Shown: positions 1 to 8,664, numbered from the stretch's first letter. The stretch is DNA of 64,000 nucleotides from Nonlabens sp. YIK11 (GCF_001413925.1 NZ_LBMJ01000001.1:1054001-1118000); one strand, 5' to 3'. The notes: generated from the sequence alone by a model not told the origin. Numbers and translations: made by a program.

Positions 1-391
1 TTGTCAAATTATTGAAATCGGTGGAAATAGGTCCGTCGATAAACAGTCTTGCATCTACGATGGTAAAGTCATAATTGTAACGGAAATCTCCAAAATCGCT
101 AAAAATGGTCTGTGGCAAAGCTCTCCATACATCAACGGTACGACCATCATCAGTACTAGCTTGTTCAAACAAGATGTAAGCAAGAACTACATCAGTGTCA
201 AAAAGTTCAAAATTATTAGGGTAATTCACAGGTACAGAATAATCTGGTGCCGTGAAATTAACAGTGGTCTCAAAAATCAAAGCGGTTTCTGCATCCAGTC
301 CATCAAGACCGTCAAATCCTGGAGGTCCTTGATCGCCTTCACAAGAAGCAAAACCAACGGCTATAGCTAATAGTAATAGTATTTTTTTCAT
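1..391 (-). CDS. Collagen-like lipoprotein, partial (3' end outside window)
   Basis: Reading the minus strand from an ATG at 391 gives 130 codons open to the left window edge with no stop. The N-terminus MKKILLLLAIAVGFASC is a lipoprotein signal peptide with lipobox FASC, so Cys17 should be lipidated and the protein exported. A short collagen-like stretch follows (GDQGPPGFDGLDGLD), then a beta-rich region with many aromatic residues. Small flavobacterial lipoproteins with this lipobox plus GPPG start are common but have no assigned function. The C-terminus is missing, so no domain can be named. It is divergent from the TPR gene that follows. Confidence 0.8.
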   Translation of the reverse strand, partial: MKKILLLLAIAVGFASCEGDQGPPGFDGLDGLDAETALIFETTVNFTAPDYSVPVNYPNNFELFDTDVVLAYILFEQASTDDGRTVDVWRALPQTIFSDFGDFRYNYDFTIVDARLFIDGPISTDFNNLT

Positions 392-445
392 AATGTAGTA
401 ATTTAGGTTTTTGAGAGTTCAATAAGTATGCCTAAATTAAGATCT

Positions 446-1588
446 ATGAAAACCTGCCTCACTCTAATTGTACTTTATTTAGCAAACTTCTTGAATACGA
501 CCGCTCAAGAGTATGAAGCAGATAGCTTGATGGCAATAGGAAATTACCGCGAGGCATTAAATTCCTATCGTGAACTTGACACCACTGCTGACAATACGTT
601 TAAAATGGCTCGAGCTTATGTCGCATTAGGCGACACAGATCAAGCCATCAACTCTTACAAGCAAGGCCTGGAAATGGAACCAGAAGCGATACGACCAAGG
701 TTTGAATTGGGGCGCTTATATTTACGGACCAGCAATGTTTTTGAAAGCCTTTGGTTATTCAAACAGTTAAACGAAGAGTTTCCAGAAAACGCAACCTATC
801 TATTTTATAAGGGACAAGCTCATGAACAATTAAAATCAGAGGATCTAGCCATGGACGTTTATGAGAATGTCCTCAAAATGGATCCTGATTACCGCAGGGC
901 AAGATTGGAACTGGTTCCATTGTTAATTCAAAACAGGGAAACAGGACCAGCGATCAAATACTGTATTGAGGTTTTAAATGAAAACCCTGATGATATCAAA
1001 TTCAATAGTCTCATTGCTCAAGCCTATTATCATGCCAAGATCTACTCAAAAGCCATTGAGCACCTAGAGCGGCTTTTTGAATTGGGAAATGATACAGAGT
1101 TCAATCGCCGTACGCTGGCGATCAGTTACATCCAGGATGCTCAATGGCAAAAAGGCATTGAGAACATTCAAATCTTTCTGGAGCAGTATAACGATAAGGA
1201 TGCAGACCTATATTTTCTAAAATCAAAAGCGCATCTGCGACTTCAAGAATATGATGAGGCTCAAGATGCCATAGAATATGCCATCATGTATAAAAGGCCA
1301 TCTATTGCACAGGAATATCTTCAAATGGCATCTATTATGGCGGCAAGAGAGGATTTTAAAGGTACTTTTGAAACGATGCAATTAGCTGTCAAAGAAAACG
1401 CAGAAGACGATGTTGCCGCTTACCAATTAGTTGTTGCGGCAGACCGTTATTTTAAGGATAAAAAGTCCATTCTGAAGTACTATGAGCGTTTTCTTGACAA
1501 ATTTGGAACGTCCAGTGATTATGCAGAGATCGCGGAATCCCGAGCTAATGACCTCAAGAAGGAAATTTTCATGAACATAGAAAAGTGA
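446..1588 (+). CDS. Secreted TPR-repeat protein
   Basis: The start at 446 is preferred over the in-frame ATG at 428 because it gives a clean signal peptide (MKTCLTLIVLYLANFLNTTAQ) of flavobacterial type, cleaved before a Glu. The mature part is almost entirely tetratricopeptide repeats of about 34 residues; segments such as GNYREALNSYRELD, LGDTDQAINSYKQGLEM and SKAIEHLERLFEL show the alternating A/G/Y pattern. TPR arrays are protein-binding scaffolds, so a periplasmic assembly or scaffolding role is likely, but no partner is identifiable. Its stop overlaps the GTG start of the next lipoprotein by four bases, so the two are probably translated together. Confidence 0.85.
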   Translation: MKTCLTLIVLYLANFLNTTAQEYEADSLMAIGNYREALNSYRELDTTADNTFKMARAYVALGDTDQAINSYKQGLEMEPEAIRPRFELGRLYLRTSNVFESLWLFKQLNEEFPENATYLFYKGQAHEQLKSEDLAMDVYENVLKMDPDYRRARLELVPLLIQNRETGPAIKYCIEVLNENPDDIKFNSLIAQAYYHAKIYSKAIEHLERLFELGNDTEFNRRTLAISYIQDAQWQKGIENIQIFLEQYNDKDADLYFLKSKAHLRLQEYDEAQDAIEYAIMYKRPSIAQEYLQMASIMAAREDFKGTFETMQLAVKENAEDDVAAYQLVVAADRYFKDKKSILKYYERFLDKFGTSSDYAEIAESRANDLKKEIFMNIEK

Positions 1589-2094
1589 GGCTAGTTTCAA
1601 AACATATCACTTTAACTCTCTCATATGGGTTAGTATTGCTACTATCCATCACAGCTTGTAAATCAGAGTTGGACAAGGATCGAGAAGCAGCTCAAATTGC
1701 CTCTAAGCGATTTCAAGAGCTGGATACAACCACCGTGGACGTCTATCCACAATTTAAGGACTGCGATGAGTTGCTCTCTTCATCAGACTGTTTTTATAAG
1801 AACCTTCACCAATTGATTAAGTCCAGATTATCTAGTGACACCTTATCTATGGAGATCAAGGCAAAAGACAGTCTGGTCGCACAATTCACCGTGAATAAGG
1901 CAGGACGTATTTCCTACGACAGCATTTCCAGATGTGCCAACCATCTGGATAAAATGTACCTGGATTCTATCATGCAGCAAAAATTTCAGGATCTGCCTAC
2001 TATCGATAGTGCACTAAAGCAAGGTACACCAGTGTCATCGTCCTATCTCGTGCCTATCGTTGTACAACCCGTTGGGACTACTCTTGATCAATAG
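1585..2094 (+). CDS. Small lipoprotein with TonB-C-like cysteine pattern
   Basis: This 169-residue protein starts at a GTG that overlaps the TGA of the TPR gene (GTGA), a sign of translational coupling. The N-terminus has a hydrophobic segment ending in the lipobox ITAC, so it should be an envelope lipoprotein. The sequence YPQFKDCDELL with a following CFYKNLHQLI resembles the start of the C-terminal domain of flavobacterial energy-transducer TonB proteins, where a Pro-containing strand and a conserved CF-helix occur. That resemblance is weak and judged by eye. No membrane anchor or Pro-rich stalk is present, so it is not a functional TonB by itself. It overlaps the convergent glycosyltransferase by 17 bases. 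Confidence 0.7.
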   Translation: MRLVSKHITLTLSYGLVLLLSITACKSELDKDREAAQIASKRFQELDTTTVDVYPQFKDCDELLSSSDCFYKNLHQLIKSRLSSDTLSMEIKAKDSLVAQFTVNKAGRISYDSISRCANHLDKMYLDSIMQQKFQDLPTIDSALKQGTPVSSSYLVPIVVQPVGTTLDQ

Positions 2095-3208
2095 ATCTAC
2101 CATGCCATTCAATAGTGCCTAGACTGCGCGCCGCAACAGCGATGACAACAAATGGATACACAAAAAACTGAATAAAAAAATACCGTGCCCATAAAAATGG
2201 TGTCACTTGGTTGCCTATCAGTAGCACTACCGCATCTGTAAAAAACTTGATGAGCATAACCATGACTCCTAATTTGAAGTCCATCAACTCCAGTAAGAGT
2301 AATATGGGAACGCCCAGAAACAGCAGGTTCATCAAGAATACATGAGCGCTTACCAGTTTGTTGAGTAGGCTTTTAGTGTGCTTCCCCTTACGTGACCATC
2401 GAGCGCGTTGTTCAATGAGAGTTTTGAAAGAGCTTTTGGCAAGTGTGGTTACGATAGCTTCTTCGCTTTTGAGGTAATGACACTGTAGGACATCCTCGGC
2501 GGCTAATTTTTCCAAAAGAAAAACATCATCACCACTTGAAAACTGGTCGTTACCAACATAACCATCAACTAGATTAAAAGCGTTTTTGGAAAAGGAAAGA
2601 TTGGCGCCATTGCAAATAAAAGGTTGGCGCATGGCAAACGACCCAGCCGTGATGGCTTGTAGCGCCATCATTTCCAGCTGTTGTATGGCTGCAATAAAGC
2701 CCTTTCCAGATAACTGTACTGGCGCGGCCACCAGCATCGCATCGGCAAATTGCTGGTAGTGATCGTTAAAGCTTAATAGCCAGGTTTTAGGCAGGACACA
2801 GTCGGCATCTGTGGTTATGATGTGATCATAGCTGGATTGTGAAACCGCAGCGGTGATGCCGTCTTTTTTAGCACTGGCGCTGCGTTTGGGTCGTTCCAGT
2901 AAATGAATCTGTATGGAAGGATTTCCAGAAGCAAAATCCTGAACCACACTTTTGCTTCCATCGGTAGATTCATCGTTGACAAACCACCATTCGCAAGCAT
3001 CTTTAGGGAAATTCATTTGCCGGATGGACTCCAGTAATCTGGGCAAAGCACGTACCTCATTTCTATACACAACGATGATGGAAAAGCGATGATGTTGTTG
3101 AGTTCGCTTTCGCGAAAGCGAACTAGGTATATACCTCAATGCTGGCATGGCGAGTCCCAACAGTATCAAACAGTACCCAAAACTGATGAGCAGTACCACA
3201 AAACTCAT
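2078..3208 (-). CDS. Family 2 glycosyltransferase, membrane-anchored
   Basis: The 376-residue protein has one N-terminal membrane segment, a GT-A catalytic domain and about three C-terminal membrane segments. Visible GT2 motifs are the fold start FSIIVVYRNE (about residues 42-51), VNDESTDGS (77-85), the DxD-like TTDADC (132-137) and QRARWSRKGK (about 266), the QxxRW acceptor motif of processive enzymes. It probably adds sugar from a nucleotide donor to a lipid or surface glycan. Residues 30-35 (SLSRKR) are encoded by a copy of the 16-bp palindromic repeat. It overlaps the upstream flippase-like gene by four bases (ATGA), so the two form an operon. Confidence 0.88.
   Translation of the reverse strand: MSFVVLLISFGYCLILLGLAMPALRYIPSSLSRKRTQQHHRFSIIVVYRNEVRALPRLLESIRQMNFPKDACEWWFVNDESTDGSKSVVQDFASGNPSIQIHLLERPKRSASAKKDGITAAVSQSSYDHIITTDADCVLPKTWLLSFNDHYQQFADAMLVAAPVQLSGKGFIAAIQQLEMMALQAITAGSFAMRQPFICNGANLSFSKNAFNLVDGYVGNDQFSSGDDVFLLEKLAAEDVLQCHYLKSEEAIVTTLAKSSFKTLIEQRARWSRKGKHTKSLLNKLVSAHVFLMNLLFLGVPILLLLELMDFKLGVMVMLIKFFTDAVVLLIGNQVTPFLWARYFFIQFFVYPFVVIAVAARSLGTIEWHGRSIDQE
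3105..3120. repeat. Palindromic repeat copy 1 (perfect), in GT2 gene
   Basis: CGCTTTCGCGAAAGCG core with TT/AA flanks; codes for SLSRKR in the glycosyltransferase. Confidence 0.9.
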
Positions 3209-4089
3209 GAGATCGCGGCTTTTTGAAACTGAGGAAATGGCAACATCAGGCTGCCCAAAACAACCGGCAACACTGTATTAAATAGCCAGACCACCGCAAC
3301 GATGGCGGTCATGGACTCCATGGAGATTGCCAGGGAATCAGCAAAAAAGCTAGCCACGCTCCACTTGAGTGCCAGATCAAAAAGTTGCATGCTGGGAACG
3401 ATGGATACGGTAAGGTACATCGCTGTGATACAGCTTATAATCATAGGTGTTGGTGACATGCTGGAATAGCTTAACAAAAGCAACCAAGAGCTTGAAAACA
3501 AAACGTATCGCAATGCTGATAATCCCAAAATTGGCGCAATGGCAGCCGATAGGGAAAGCCGTTGATGCAATCGTGGCGACAAGATCATTAATATGAGAAG
3601 AATTAAAAAGCCTATAAAAAATATCCACCAAGGCAAATCTGCTAAATACCACCAACCGATTGCTCCAAAGATGACGGTAACTGTCATCTGGCAAAAGTTG
3701 CCGTAGGCTACGGCCTTCAAGATATTCTTGCGCTGGTGTTGTTGGAAATAGGAAGCCTTGAGGGCAAATTCTCCAGCCCGCAAAGGTGTTAGAAAACTGG
3801 CAGCTTGACTGGTGAGGTTTTGGTAAAGGCTTTGGGTAAAAGTGATGCGTTGGCTGGACGTTGCTAGCAGCTGCCATTTAATCGTTTCCATCATCCAACT
3901 GGAAATCGAAAACACCGGCAATAGCATCCAGAAATACAATGGCATGGACTTCAAATAGTCCAAGATATTCTGCTCTTGGAAATCGGTTTGTTGCAAGTAC
4001 CAAACAATGTATCCTACCGTGAATAACGCCACTGCTATCTTGCAGGCCTGCCATAGGAATTGCTTAGATTTGTGGGACACGGCTATCAC
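3205..4089 (-). CDS. Lysylphosphatidylglycerol synthase TM-region-like membrane protein
   Basis: A 294-residue polytopic membrane protein with about seven to eight hydrophobic segments. It fits the flippase-like domain family (LPG synthase transmembrane / AglD / UPF0104) by length, topology and the internal pattern ...LTSQAASFLTPLRAGEFALK.... Family members are thought to move or bind lipid-linked intermediates, and they often sit beside glycosyltransferases, as here. Its last bases overlap the start of the GT2 gene (ATGA). No alternative Met lies nearby, so the start at 4089 is kept. That in turn argues that the divergent ruvC starts at 4108 rather than at the overlapping ATG. Confidence 0.75.
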   Translation of the reverse strand: MIAVSHKSKQFLWQACKIAVALFTVGYIVWYLQQTDFQEQNILDYLKSMPLYFWMLLPVFSISSWMMETIKWQLLATSSQRITFTQSLYQNLTSQAASFLTPLRAGEFALKASYFQQHQRKNILKAVAYGNFCQMTVTVIFGAIGWWYLADLPWWIFFIGFLILLILMILSPRLHQRLSLSAAIAPILGLSALRYVLFSSSWLLLLSYSSMSPTPMIISCITAMYLTVSIVPSMQLFDLALKWSVASFFADSLAISMESMTAIVAVVWLFNTVLPVVLGSLMLPFPQFQKAAIS

Positions 4090-4107
4090 GGCTGGAAATT
4101 ACAACAA

Positions 4108-4662
4108 TTGGCAAGAGAACGTATCATTTTGGGTATCGATCCGGGAACGGCGATCATGGGATTTGGAGTCATTAAGATCACTGGAAAAACCATGTCTTTT
4201 ATCCAGATGAACGAATTGGACCTGCGGAAGGTGACCGATCCATATGTCAAACTGCGAAAAATCTTTGAGCGTACCCTAGAATTAATCGATACGCACCATC
4301 CAGACGAGATCGCACTGGAAGCACCTTTTTTTGGTAAAAATGTGCAATCCATGCTCAAATTGGGCCGAGCTCAAGGTGTCGCCATGGCTGCTGGACTTTC
4401 TAGAGACATTCCAGTTACCGAATATGCACCACGACGCATCAAGCAATCCATTACGGGTAAGGGAACAGCGAGCAAGGAACAGGTGGCATTAATGCTCAAG
4501 AGCACCTTGAATCTCAAAGAACTTCCTAAAAACCTCGACATGACCGACGGACTCGCCGCAGCTGTTTGTCACTTTTATTCCAGCGGTAGGGTTGAGGTAG
4601 GCAAGAGCTACACGGGTTGGGCCGCGTTTGTAAAACAAAACGAAAAAAGAGTTAAAAAGTAG
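4108..4662 (+). CDS. ruvC: Crossover junction endodeoxyribonuclease RuvC
   Basis: RuvC resolves Holliday junctions with RuvAB by paired nicking. The family signature is clear: GIDPGT with catalytic Asp11, ALEAPFFGKN with Glu71, and the C-terminal MTDGLAAAVCH carrying the last acidic residues. An ATG at 4060 is in frame, but it would overlap the divergent membrane-protein gene by 30 bases and add a non-family leader. A TTG at 4108 gives MARERIILGIDPGT, the normal RuvC N-terminus, and a 184-residue protein of usual length. The start choice is inference. Only 18 bases would separate the two divergent starts. Confidence 0.95.
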   Translation: MARERIILGIDPGTAIMGFGVIKITGKTMSFIQMNELDLRKVTDPYVKLRKIFERTLELIDTHHPDEIALEAPFFGKNVQSMLKLGRAQGVAMAAGLSRDIPVTEYAPRRIKQSITGKGTASKEQVALMLKSTLNLKELPKNLDMTDGLAAAVCHFYSSGRVEVGKSYTGWAAFVKQNEKRVKK

Positions 4663-4792
4663 TACAGCGATTTTTCAATCTTTAGCTTTATCAAAATTGT
4701 CCATCTCTGATTTATGAAGCAATCATAACAGTGATTTAACCTCAATAGATGGCAATTTGTTTTACTTAGAAGCATTAACGTATAGCCACAAC

Positions 4793-5392
4793 ATGACCAA
4801 TTGCCTTATCATATTTACCCGTAACCCAGAATTAGGAAAAGGAAAGCGACGACTTGCTGCCACAGTAGGCGATGAAAAGGCTCTCGAGATCTATAAATTC
4901 CTGCTGGAGCATACGCGATCGATTACGAAGAATATTTATGGCGTCAAGCAAGTCTGGTATTCAGAAGAGGTTCATGAAGACGATGATTGGGATAACTTGG
5001 CCTATGAAAAGTATCAGCAAAAAGGTGAAGACTTAGGCGCACGTATGAAGTATGCATTTGAAAAAGCGCTGGAGCGACATGAAAGCGTCATTATCATAGG
5101 CTCTGACATGTACGACTTGAGCGCATTAGAAATCGATGATGCTTTTAAAAAGCTTAATGAAAAGGACGCTATCATAGGTCCTGCAACAGATGGTGGATAT
5201 TATTTGCTGGGATTCAAGAATAAAATACCACACGGGATTTTTGAGAATAAAGATTGGGGAACATCTACCGTACTGGAAGAAACACTTAAAGACTTAAAAA
5301 ATCTGGATTATGTCATGCTTGAAGAGCGCAATGATGTTGATACAGAAGATGATATCAAGGACCATCCAGATTTTCAAATACTATTAAATTAA
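4793..5392 (+). CDS. TIGR04282-family transferase (GT-A fold, arsenosugar-associated)
   Basis: The start at 4793 gives MTNCLIIFTRNPELGKGKRR, the standard N-terminus of TIGR04282/DUF2064 nucleotidyltransferase-like proteins; an in-frame ATG at 4757 adds an unlikely leader. GSDMYDLS supplies the metal-binding region, and GPATDGGYYLLGFK is the other diagnostic motif (about residues 99-150). The family was first named rSAM/selenodomain-associated transferase 1, and it co-occurs with TIGR04283 and the arsenosugar radical-SAM enzyme ArsS. The reaction is unproven. Four bases separate it from the nucleoside phosphorylase, so they are cotranscribed. Confidence 0.85.
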   Translation: MTNCLIIFTRNPELGKGKRRLAATVGDEKALEIYKFLLEHTRSITKNIYGVKQVWYSEEVHEDDDWDNLAYEKYQQKGEDLGARMKYAFEKALERHESVIIIGSDMYDLSALEIDDAFKKLNEKDAIIGPATDGGYYLLGFKNKIPHGIFENKDWGTSTVLEETLKDLKNLDYVMLEERNDVDTEDDIKDHPDFQILLN

Positions 5393-5396
5393 GATT

Positions 5397-6215
5397 ATGC
5401 TTAGCAGAAAATTATTGAACAACTCCATAGAATACCTTAAACAACACGGCTTTGAAAATCCTGAAGTAGGTATCGTGCTGGGAACTGGTCTTGGACAGTT
5501 GGTAAATCAAATCGAGGATCAGAAGGTGGCTCATTATAACAACATTCCATCGTTCCCGCTGGCGACCGTAGAGTTTCACACCGGTAAACTGATCTATGGC
5601 AATCTAGGTGGCAAAAAAGTAGTGGTGATGCAAGGTCGCTTCCATCTTTATGAAGGCTATGATTTTATGGACATTACTTATCCCATACGAGTGATGCATG
5701 GTCTTGGTATCAAGAACTTATTGATTTCCAATGCTGCAGGTGCGGTCAATCTGGATATGAAAAAAGGAGATTTGATGCAGCTCGATGACCACATCAATTT
5801 GCAAGGCGGCAGCCCGCTGGCATTGAAAAATATTGCAGAGTTTGGCGATCGTTTTACGGACATGAGCGCACCATATGATCAAGGTATGAACGAGACTCTT
5901 AAAAGCCTGGCACAGGAACACAATATTACCTTACACAAAGGTGTATATGCCAGTGTGGTAGGACCACAGCTTGAGACCAGAGCAGAGTATCGCATGCTCA
6001 AGATCCTAGGAGCAGATGCCGTAGGAATGAGCACCGTTCCAGAGGTGATCGTGGCAAACCACCTTAAGCTTCCTGTTTGTGCGGTAAGCGTCCTGACAGA
6101 CGAGTGCGATCCAGAGAGTCTACAACCCATCAGTGTTCCAGAGATCATTGAAATCGCGGGCAAGGCAGAGCCTAAACTGGTGCAGTTGTTCAAGGGTCTC
6201 ATCGAGTCGCTCTAA
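5397..6215 (+). CDS. punA: Purine nucleoside phosphorylase
   Basis: The trimeric purine nucleoside phosphorylase family cleaves purine (2'-deoxy)ribonucleosides with phosphate to base plus ribose 1-phosphate. The 272-residue length is typical. Visible motifs are VLGTGLGQL (phosphate loop, about 27-35), MQGRFHLYEGY, SNAAGAVN, the family signature region VGPQLETRAEYRMLKILGADAVGMSTVPE (read 183-211), and the base-binding C-terminus TDECDP. It is four bases downstream of the TIGR04282 gene and followed by DUF547 and TIGR04283 genes. That context suggests its substrate could be a modified nucleoside such as an arsenic-containing adenosine rather than only salvage purines; this is inference. Confidence 0.93.
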   Translation: MLSRKLLNNSIEYLKQHGFENPEVGIVLGTGLGQLVNQIEDQKVAHYNNIPSFPLATVEFHTGKLIYGNLGGKKVVVMQGRFHLYEGYDFMDITYPIRVMHGLGIKNLLISNAAGAVNLDMKKGDLMQLDDHINLQGGSPLALKNIAEFGDRFTDMSAPYDQGMNETLKSLAQEHNITLHKGVYASVVGPQLETRAEYRMLKILGADAVGMSTVPEVIVANHLKLPVCAVSVLTDECDPESLQPISVPEIIEIAGKAEPKLVQLFKGLIESL

Positions 6216-6295
6216 TGTTATTCTGTTGTTAAGCCCAGCAGGGTTGACGTGTTTTCCTACTACTTTTAGGTGAAGATTGAAAGTGGAACTTATTT

Positions 6296-6311
6296 CGCTT
6301 TCGCGAAAGCG
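6296..6311. repeat. Palindromic repeat copy 2 (perfect), upstream of DUF547 lipoprotein
   Basis: Perfect core nine bases before the ATG at 6321, within the 105-base gap after punA. Confidence 0.9.
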
Positions 6312-6320
6312 AACTACACT

Positions 6321-7100
6321 ATGAAAAAGATTGCATACCTAATAGCCGTATTGTTGATAGCAGCATCCTGCGTGAGTTCTGGTGGATTACACTACGATTC
6401 CCTACAAAATGGTGAACAAATGGAAACGTCCAGAGCAAATCTGGATCACTCCAATTATGATGAGTTATTAAAGAAATACGTCAATGAGGCTGGTTTTGTA
6501 GACTATCAAGGCCTAGCGACAGAACAGGCAAAACTGAAATCCTACTTGACCTACTTGAGCGTAAACCCTCCAAAATCTGACTGGGAAACAGGAGAGCAAT
6601 TTGCCTATTACATCAACCTGTACAATGCATCGACACTAGATTTGATCATTGACAACGACATGCCTGGCAGTATCAAGGATATTGATGGGCCGCTGGGTCA
6701 GGTCTGGCTTAAGGATTTTATCACCGTCAATGGAAAGCAATACGCACTGGCCGACATTGAAAAAAGTGTTCTTCAAAAAATGGGCGATCCCAGAATTCAT
6801 TTTGCGATCAATTGTGCCAGTTACTCTTGCCCTAAACTATTGAGAACAGCTTATACCGGTAAAAATGTGGATGAACTTATGGATCGCGCAGCTACAGAGT
6901 TTGTGAATTCTGATAAAAACGATTTGAGCGATCCCAACAATCCTAGATTGAGCAGTATTTTCAAATTCTACACTAGCGACTTTACGTCTAATGGGATGAC
7001 GCTTGTAGAATACGTCAATCAGTTTGCCAGTGATAAATTGAATACTGGTGCAAAAGTGACTTATAAGGATTATGACTGGTCTCTTAATAAACAGTCATAA
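6321..7100 (+). CDS. DUF547 lipoprotein
   Basis: The chosen start at 6321 gives MKKIAYLIAVLLIAASC, a lipoprotein signal peptide with lipobox AASC. A GTG at 6270 is in frame, but it would place the palindromic repeat inside the protein and bury the signal peptide, so it is rejected. The body is DUF547: YINLYNASTLDLIID, VWLKDF, HFAINCASYSCPKLL with the paired cysteines, and a C-terminal NYDWSLN-like ending (KDYDWSLN). DUF547 has a papain-like or transglutaminase-like fold by literature proposals, with no proven function in bacteria. It lies between the phosphorylase and the TIGR04283 transferase, a repeated neighbourhood for this family. A paralogue is at 14090-14806. Confidence 0.85.
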   Translation: MKKIAYLIAVLLIAASCVSSGGLHYDSLQNGEQMETSRANLDHSNYDELLKKYVNEAGFVDYQGLATEQAKLKSYLTYLSVNPPKSDWETGEQFAYYINLYNASTLDLIIDNDMPGSIKDIDGPLGQVWLKDFITVNGKQYALADIEKSVLQKMGDPRIHFAINCASYSCPKLLRTAYTGKNVDELMDRAATEFVNSDKNDLSDPNNPRLSSIFKFYTSDFTSNGMTLVEYVNQFASDKLNTGAKVTYKDYDWSLNKQS

Positions 7101-7142
7101 AATCAAAAACTATATTGAAAAGCTCATCGTATATTTAAACAT

Positions 7143-7880
7143 ATGATGAGCATTATTATTCCCGTGCTTAATGAAGAGCATGGGATTTTTAATTTATTGG
7201 AACTCTTGAAGGATCGTGCTAATGATCCCAAAAATATTGAGTTTGTAGTCGTTGACGGTGGCAGTATTGATAATACCATTAGCGAGGTGCAGCGTTTTTC
7301 ATCTTCATTTCAAGATCTAGCGGTGAAGTGTGTGGATTCTGCCAAAGGTCGTGGCGTGCAATTGCACAATGGCTCACTCGCCGCAAGTCACGATATTTTC
7401 TATTTCTTGCACGCAGACTCTCATCCACCTAAGGGTTTTGACTCTTATATTTTAAAAGCCATTGCTGCAGGCCATCCTGCAGGCTGTTTCCGTATGCGGT
7501 TCAGGAGCTGGCATTGGTGGTTGATTATCATAGGTTGGTTCTCTAGATTTAGCTGGAAAGCTAGTCGTGGCGGTGACCAGAGTCAATACATTACTCGCGA
7601 ACTCTATCATCAAATAGGAGGTTATGACACTACTGTGCCTATTTATGAGGATTACCTATTAATCAACAAGCTTTACAATATCAACACCTATCACGTGATC
7701 CAGAAATGGCTCACGACCAGCGCGAGACGTTATGAAGAAGTAGGTGTTTTAAAGTTACAGTGGTTTTACCTCACCATCTACTGGAAAAAACGTAACGGTT
7801 CCAGCATTGACGAGATTTATGAATATTATCTCAAATGGTGTGGTGTTTCCAAAGATGCTGTAGAGCAAGTATCTGATTAG
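7143..7880 (+). CDS. TIGR04283-family glycosyltransferase (arsenosugar-associated)
   Basis: A GT2-type transferase of 245 residues without membrane segments except a short hydrophobic stretch near residue 125. The N-terminal motif SIIIPVLNEEHGI, then VVVDGGSIDNT (36-46), AKGRGVQLHNGS (68-79) and FLHADSHPP (about 89-97) are diagnostic for TIGR04283 (rSAM/selenodomain-associated transferase 2). It is the usual partner of TIGR04282, which lies three genes upstream on the same strand. The two may build or transfer a sugar onto a small metabolite. ArsS and ArsM, the defining enzymes of arsenosugar synthesis, are not in this window. Confidence 0.85.
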   Translation: MMSIIIPVLNEEHGIFNLLELLKDRANDPKNIEFVVVDGGSIDNTISEVQRFSSSFQDLAVKCVDSAKGRGVQLHNGSLAASHDIFYFLHADSHPPKGFDSYILKAIAAGHPAGCFRMRFRSWHWWLIIIGWFSRFSWKASRGGDQSQYITRELYHQIGGYDTTVPIYEDYLLINKLYNINTYHVIQKWLTTSARRYEEVGVLKLQWFYLTIYWKKRNGSSIDEIYEYYLKWCGVSKDAVEQVSD

Positions 7881-7885
7881 ATAGG

Positions 7886-8539
7886 CTAGACGATACCATT
7901 CCATTCTTGATAAAACTGATCCAGAAAATGCTCCATGAAGGCATGTCTTTCCTGGGCTAGGTCCTTTCCTGTTTGCGTGTTCATGCGATCTTTGAGAAGC
8001 AATAATTTCTCGTAAAAGTGATTGATGGTAGGTGCGCTGCTTTTTTTGTAAGTTGCTACATCCATATGTAGATCTGGCTTAATGGCTGGATCGTACAGCG
8101 GTCGGTTTTTGAAGCCTCCATAATTAAAGGTACGGGCAATCCCTATCGCTCCTAAAGCATCCAATCGATCGGCATCTTGAACAATATCTAGTTCTAGACT
8201 TTTGAATTTTTGGGACTGATTTCCACCTTTGAAAGAGATGTTTTCAATGATCTTTACCACGTGATCGATTACTTCTGCATCTACGTTTTGCTTTGTTAAA
8301 AATTCACTGGCAACGCGAGGCCCAACGGTTTCATCACCGTTATGGAACTTAGAATCTGCAATGTCGTGCAGCAAGGCTCCTAATTCGACCACTAAAAGAT
8401 CAGCACTAGCTTCTTTACTTCCGATGAGCTGCGCATTTTTCCATACACGCTCGATATGAAACCAGTCGTGGCCGCCTTCGGCATCAGCGAGTTGTTGTTT
8501 GACAAAGTTGATGGTGGTTGAGATGATGGGTTGTTGCAT
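7886..8539 (-). CDS. HD-domain phosphohydrolase
   Basis: The 217-residue soluble protein has the metal-binding pattern of HD hydrolases: His24-Asp25 in GGHDWFHIERV, His58-Asp59 in ALLHDIADSKFH, and a later Asp in QDADRLDALGAIG. This matches the YpgQ/YedJ-type HD family, which hydrolyses nucleotide phosphates. The specific substrate cannot be read from the sequence. It converges on the TIGR04283 gene with only five bases between stops and is divergent from the GbsR-like regulator. Confidence 0.88.
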   Translation of the reverse strand: MQQPIISTTINFVKQQLADAEGGHDWFHIERVWKNAQLIGSKEASADLLVVELGALLHDIADSKFHNGDETVGPRVASEFLTKQNVDAEVIDHVVKIIENISFKGGNQSQKFKSLELDIVQDADRLDALGAIGIARTFNYGGFKNRPLYDPAIKPDLHMDVATYKKSSAPTINHFYEKLLLLKDRMNTQTGKDLAQERHAFMEHFLDQFYQEWNGIV

Positions 8540-8560
8540 GGTATGAGAATATTATCAATT

Positions 8561-8576
8561 CGCTTTCGCGAAAGCG
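8561..8576. repeat. Palindromic repeat copy 3 (perfect), intergenic
   Basis: Perfect core followed by a further AAGCGAAA half unit; lies between the divergent HD hydrolase and GbsR-like genes. Confidence 0.9.
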
Positions 8577-8630
8577 AAAGCGAAACTACCTAAAAGAATC
8601 ATTAAAGATTAATTAAACTTTCAGAATATA

Positions 8631-8660
8631 TTGAAACATATAAAAGTTGTTGTATATTTG
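8631..8660 (+). promoter_or_regulatory. Promoter of the GbsR-like regulator, nearly leaderless
   Basis: TTG at 8631-8633 and TATATTTG at 8653-8660, spaced by 19 bases, match the Bacteroidota housekeeping promoter (TTTG, N19-ish, TAnnTTTG). The -7 box ends four bases before the ATG at 8665, so the transcript should start at or next to the start codon. Confidence 0.6.
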
Positions 8661-8664
8661 AAAT

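Noticed and set aside
161..370. Open frame on the + strand at the window start
   Set aside because: It is antisense to a lipoprotein gene (391 to 1, minus) with a clear signal peptide; its own product has no hydrophobic or domain pattern.
1585..2094. TonB energy transducer
   Set aside because: Only a weak match to the C-terminal domain; no membrane anchor or Pro-rich region, and the protein is a lipoprotein.
6270..6320. N-terminal extension of the DUF547 lipoprotein from a GTG
   Set aside because: It would read the palindrome as FAFAKAN ahead of the lipoprotein signal and bury the lipobox; the ATG at 6321 is better.
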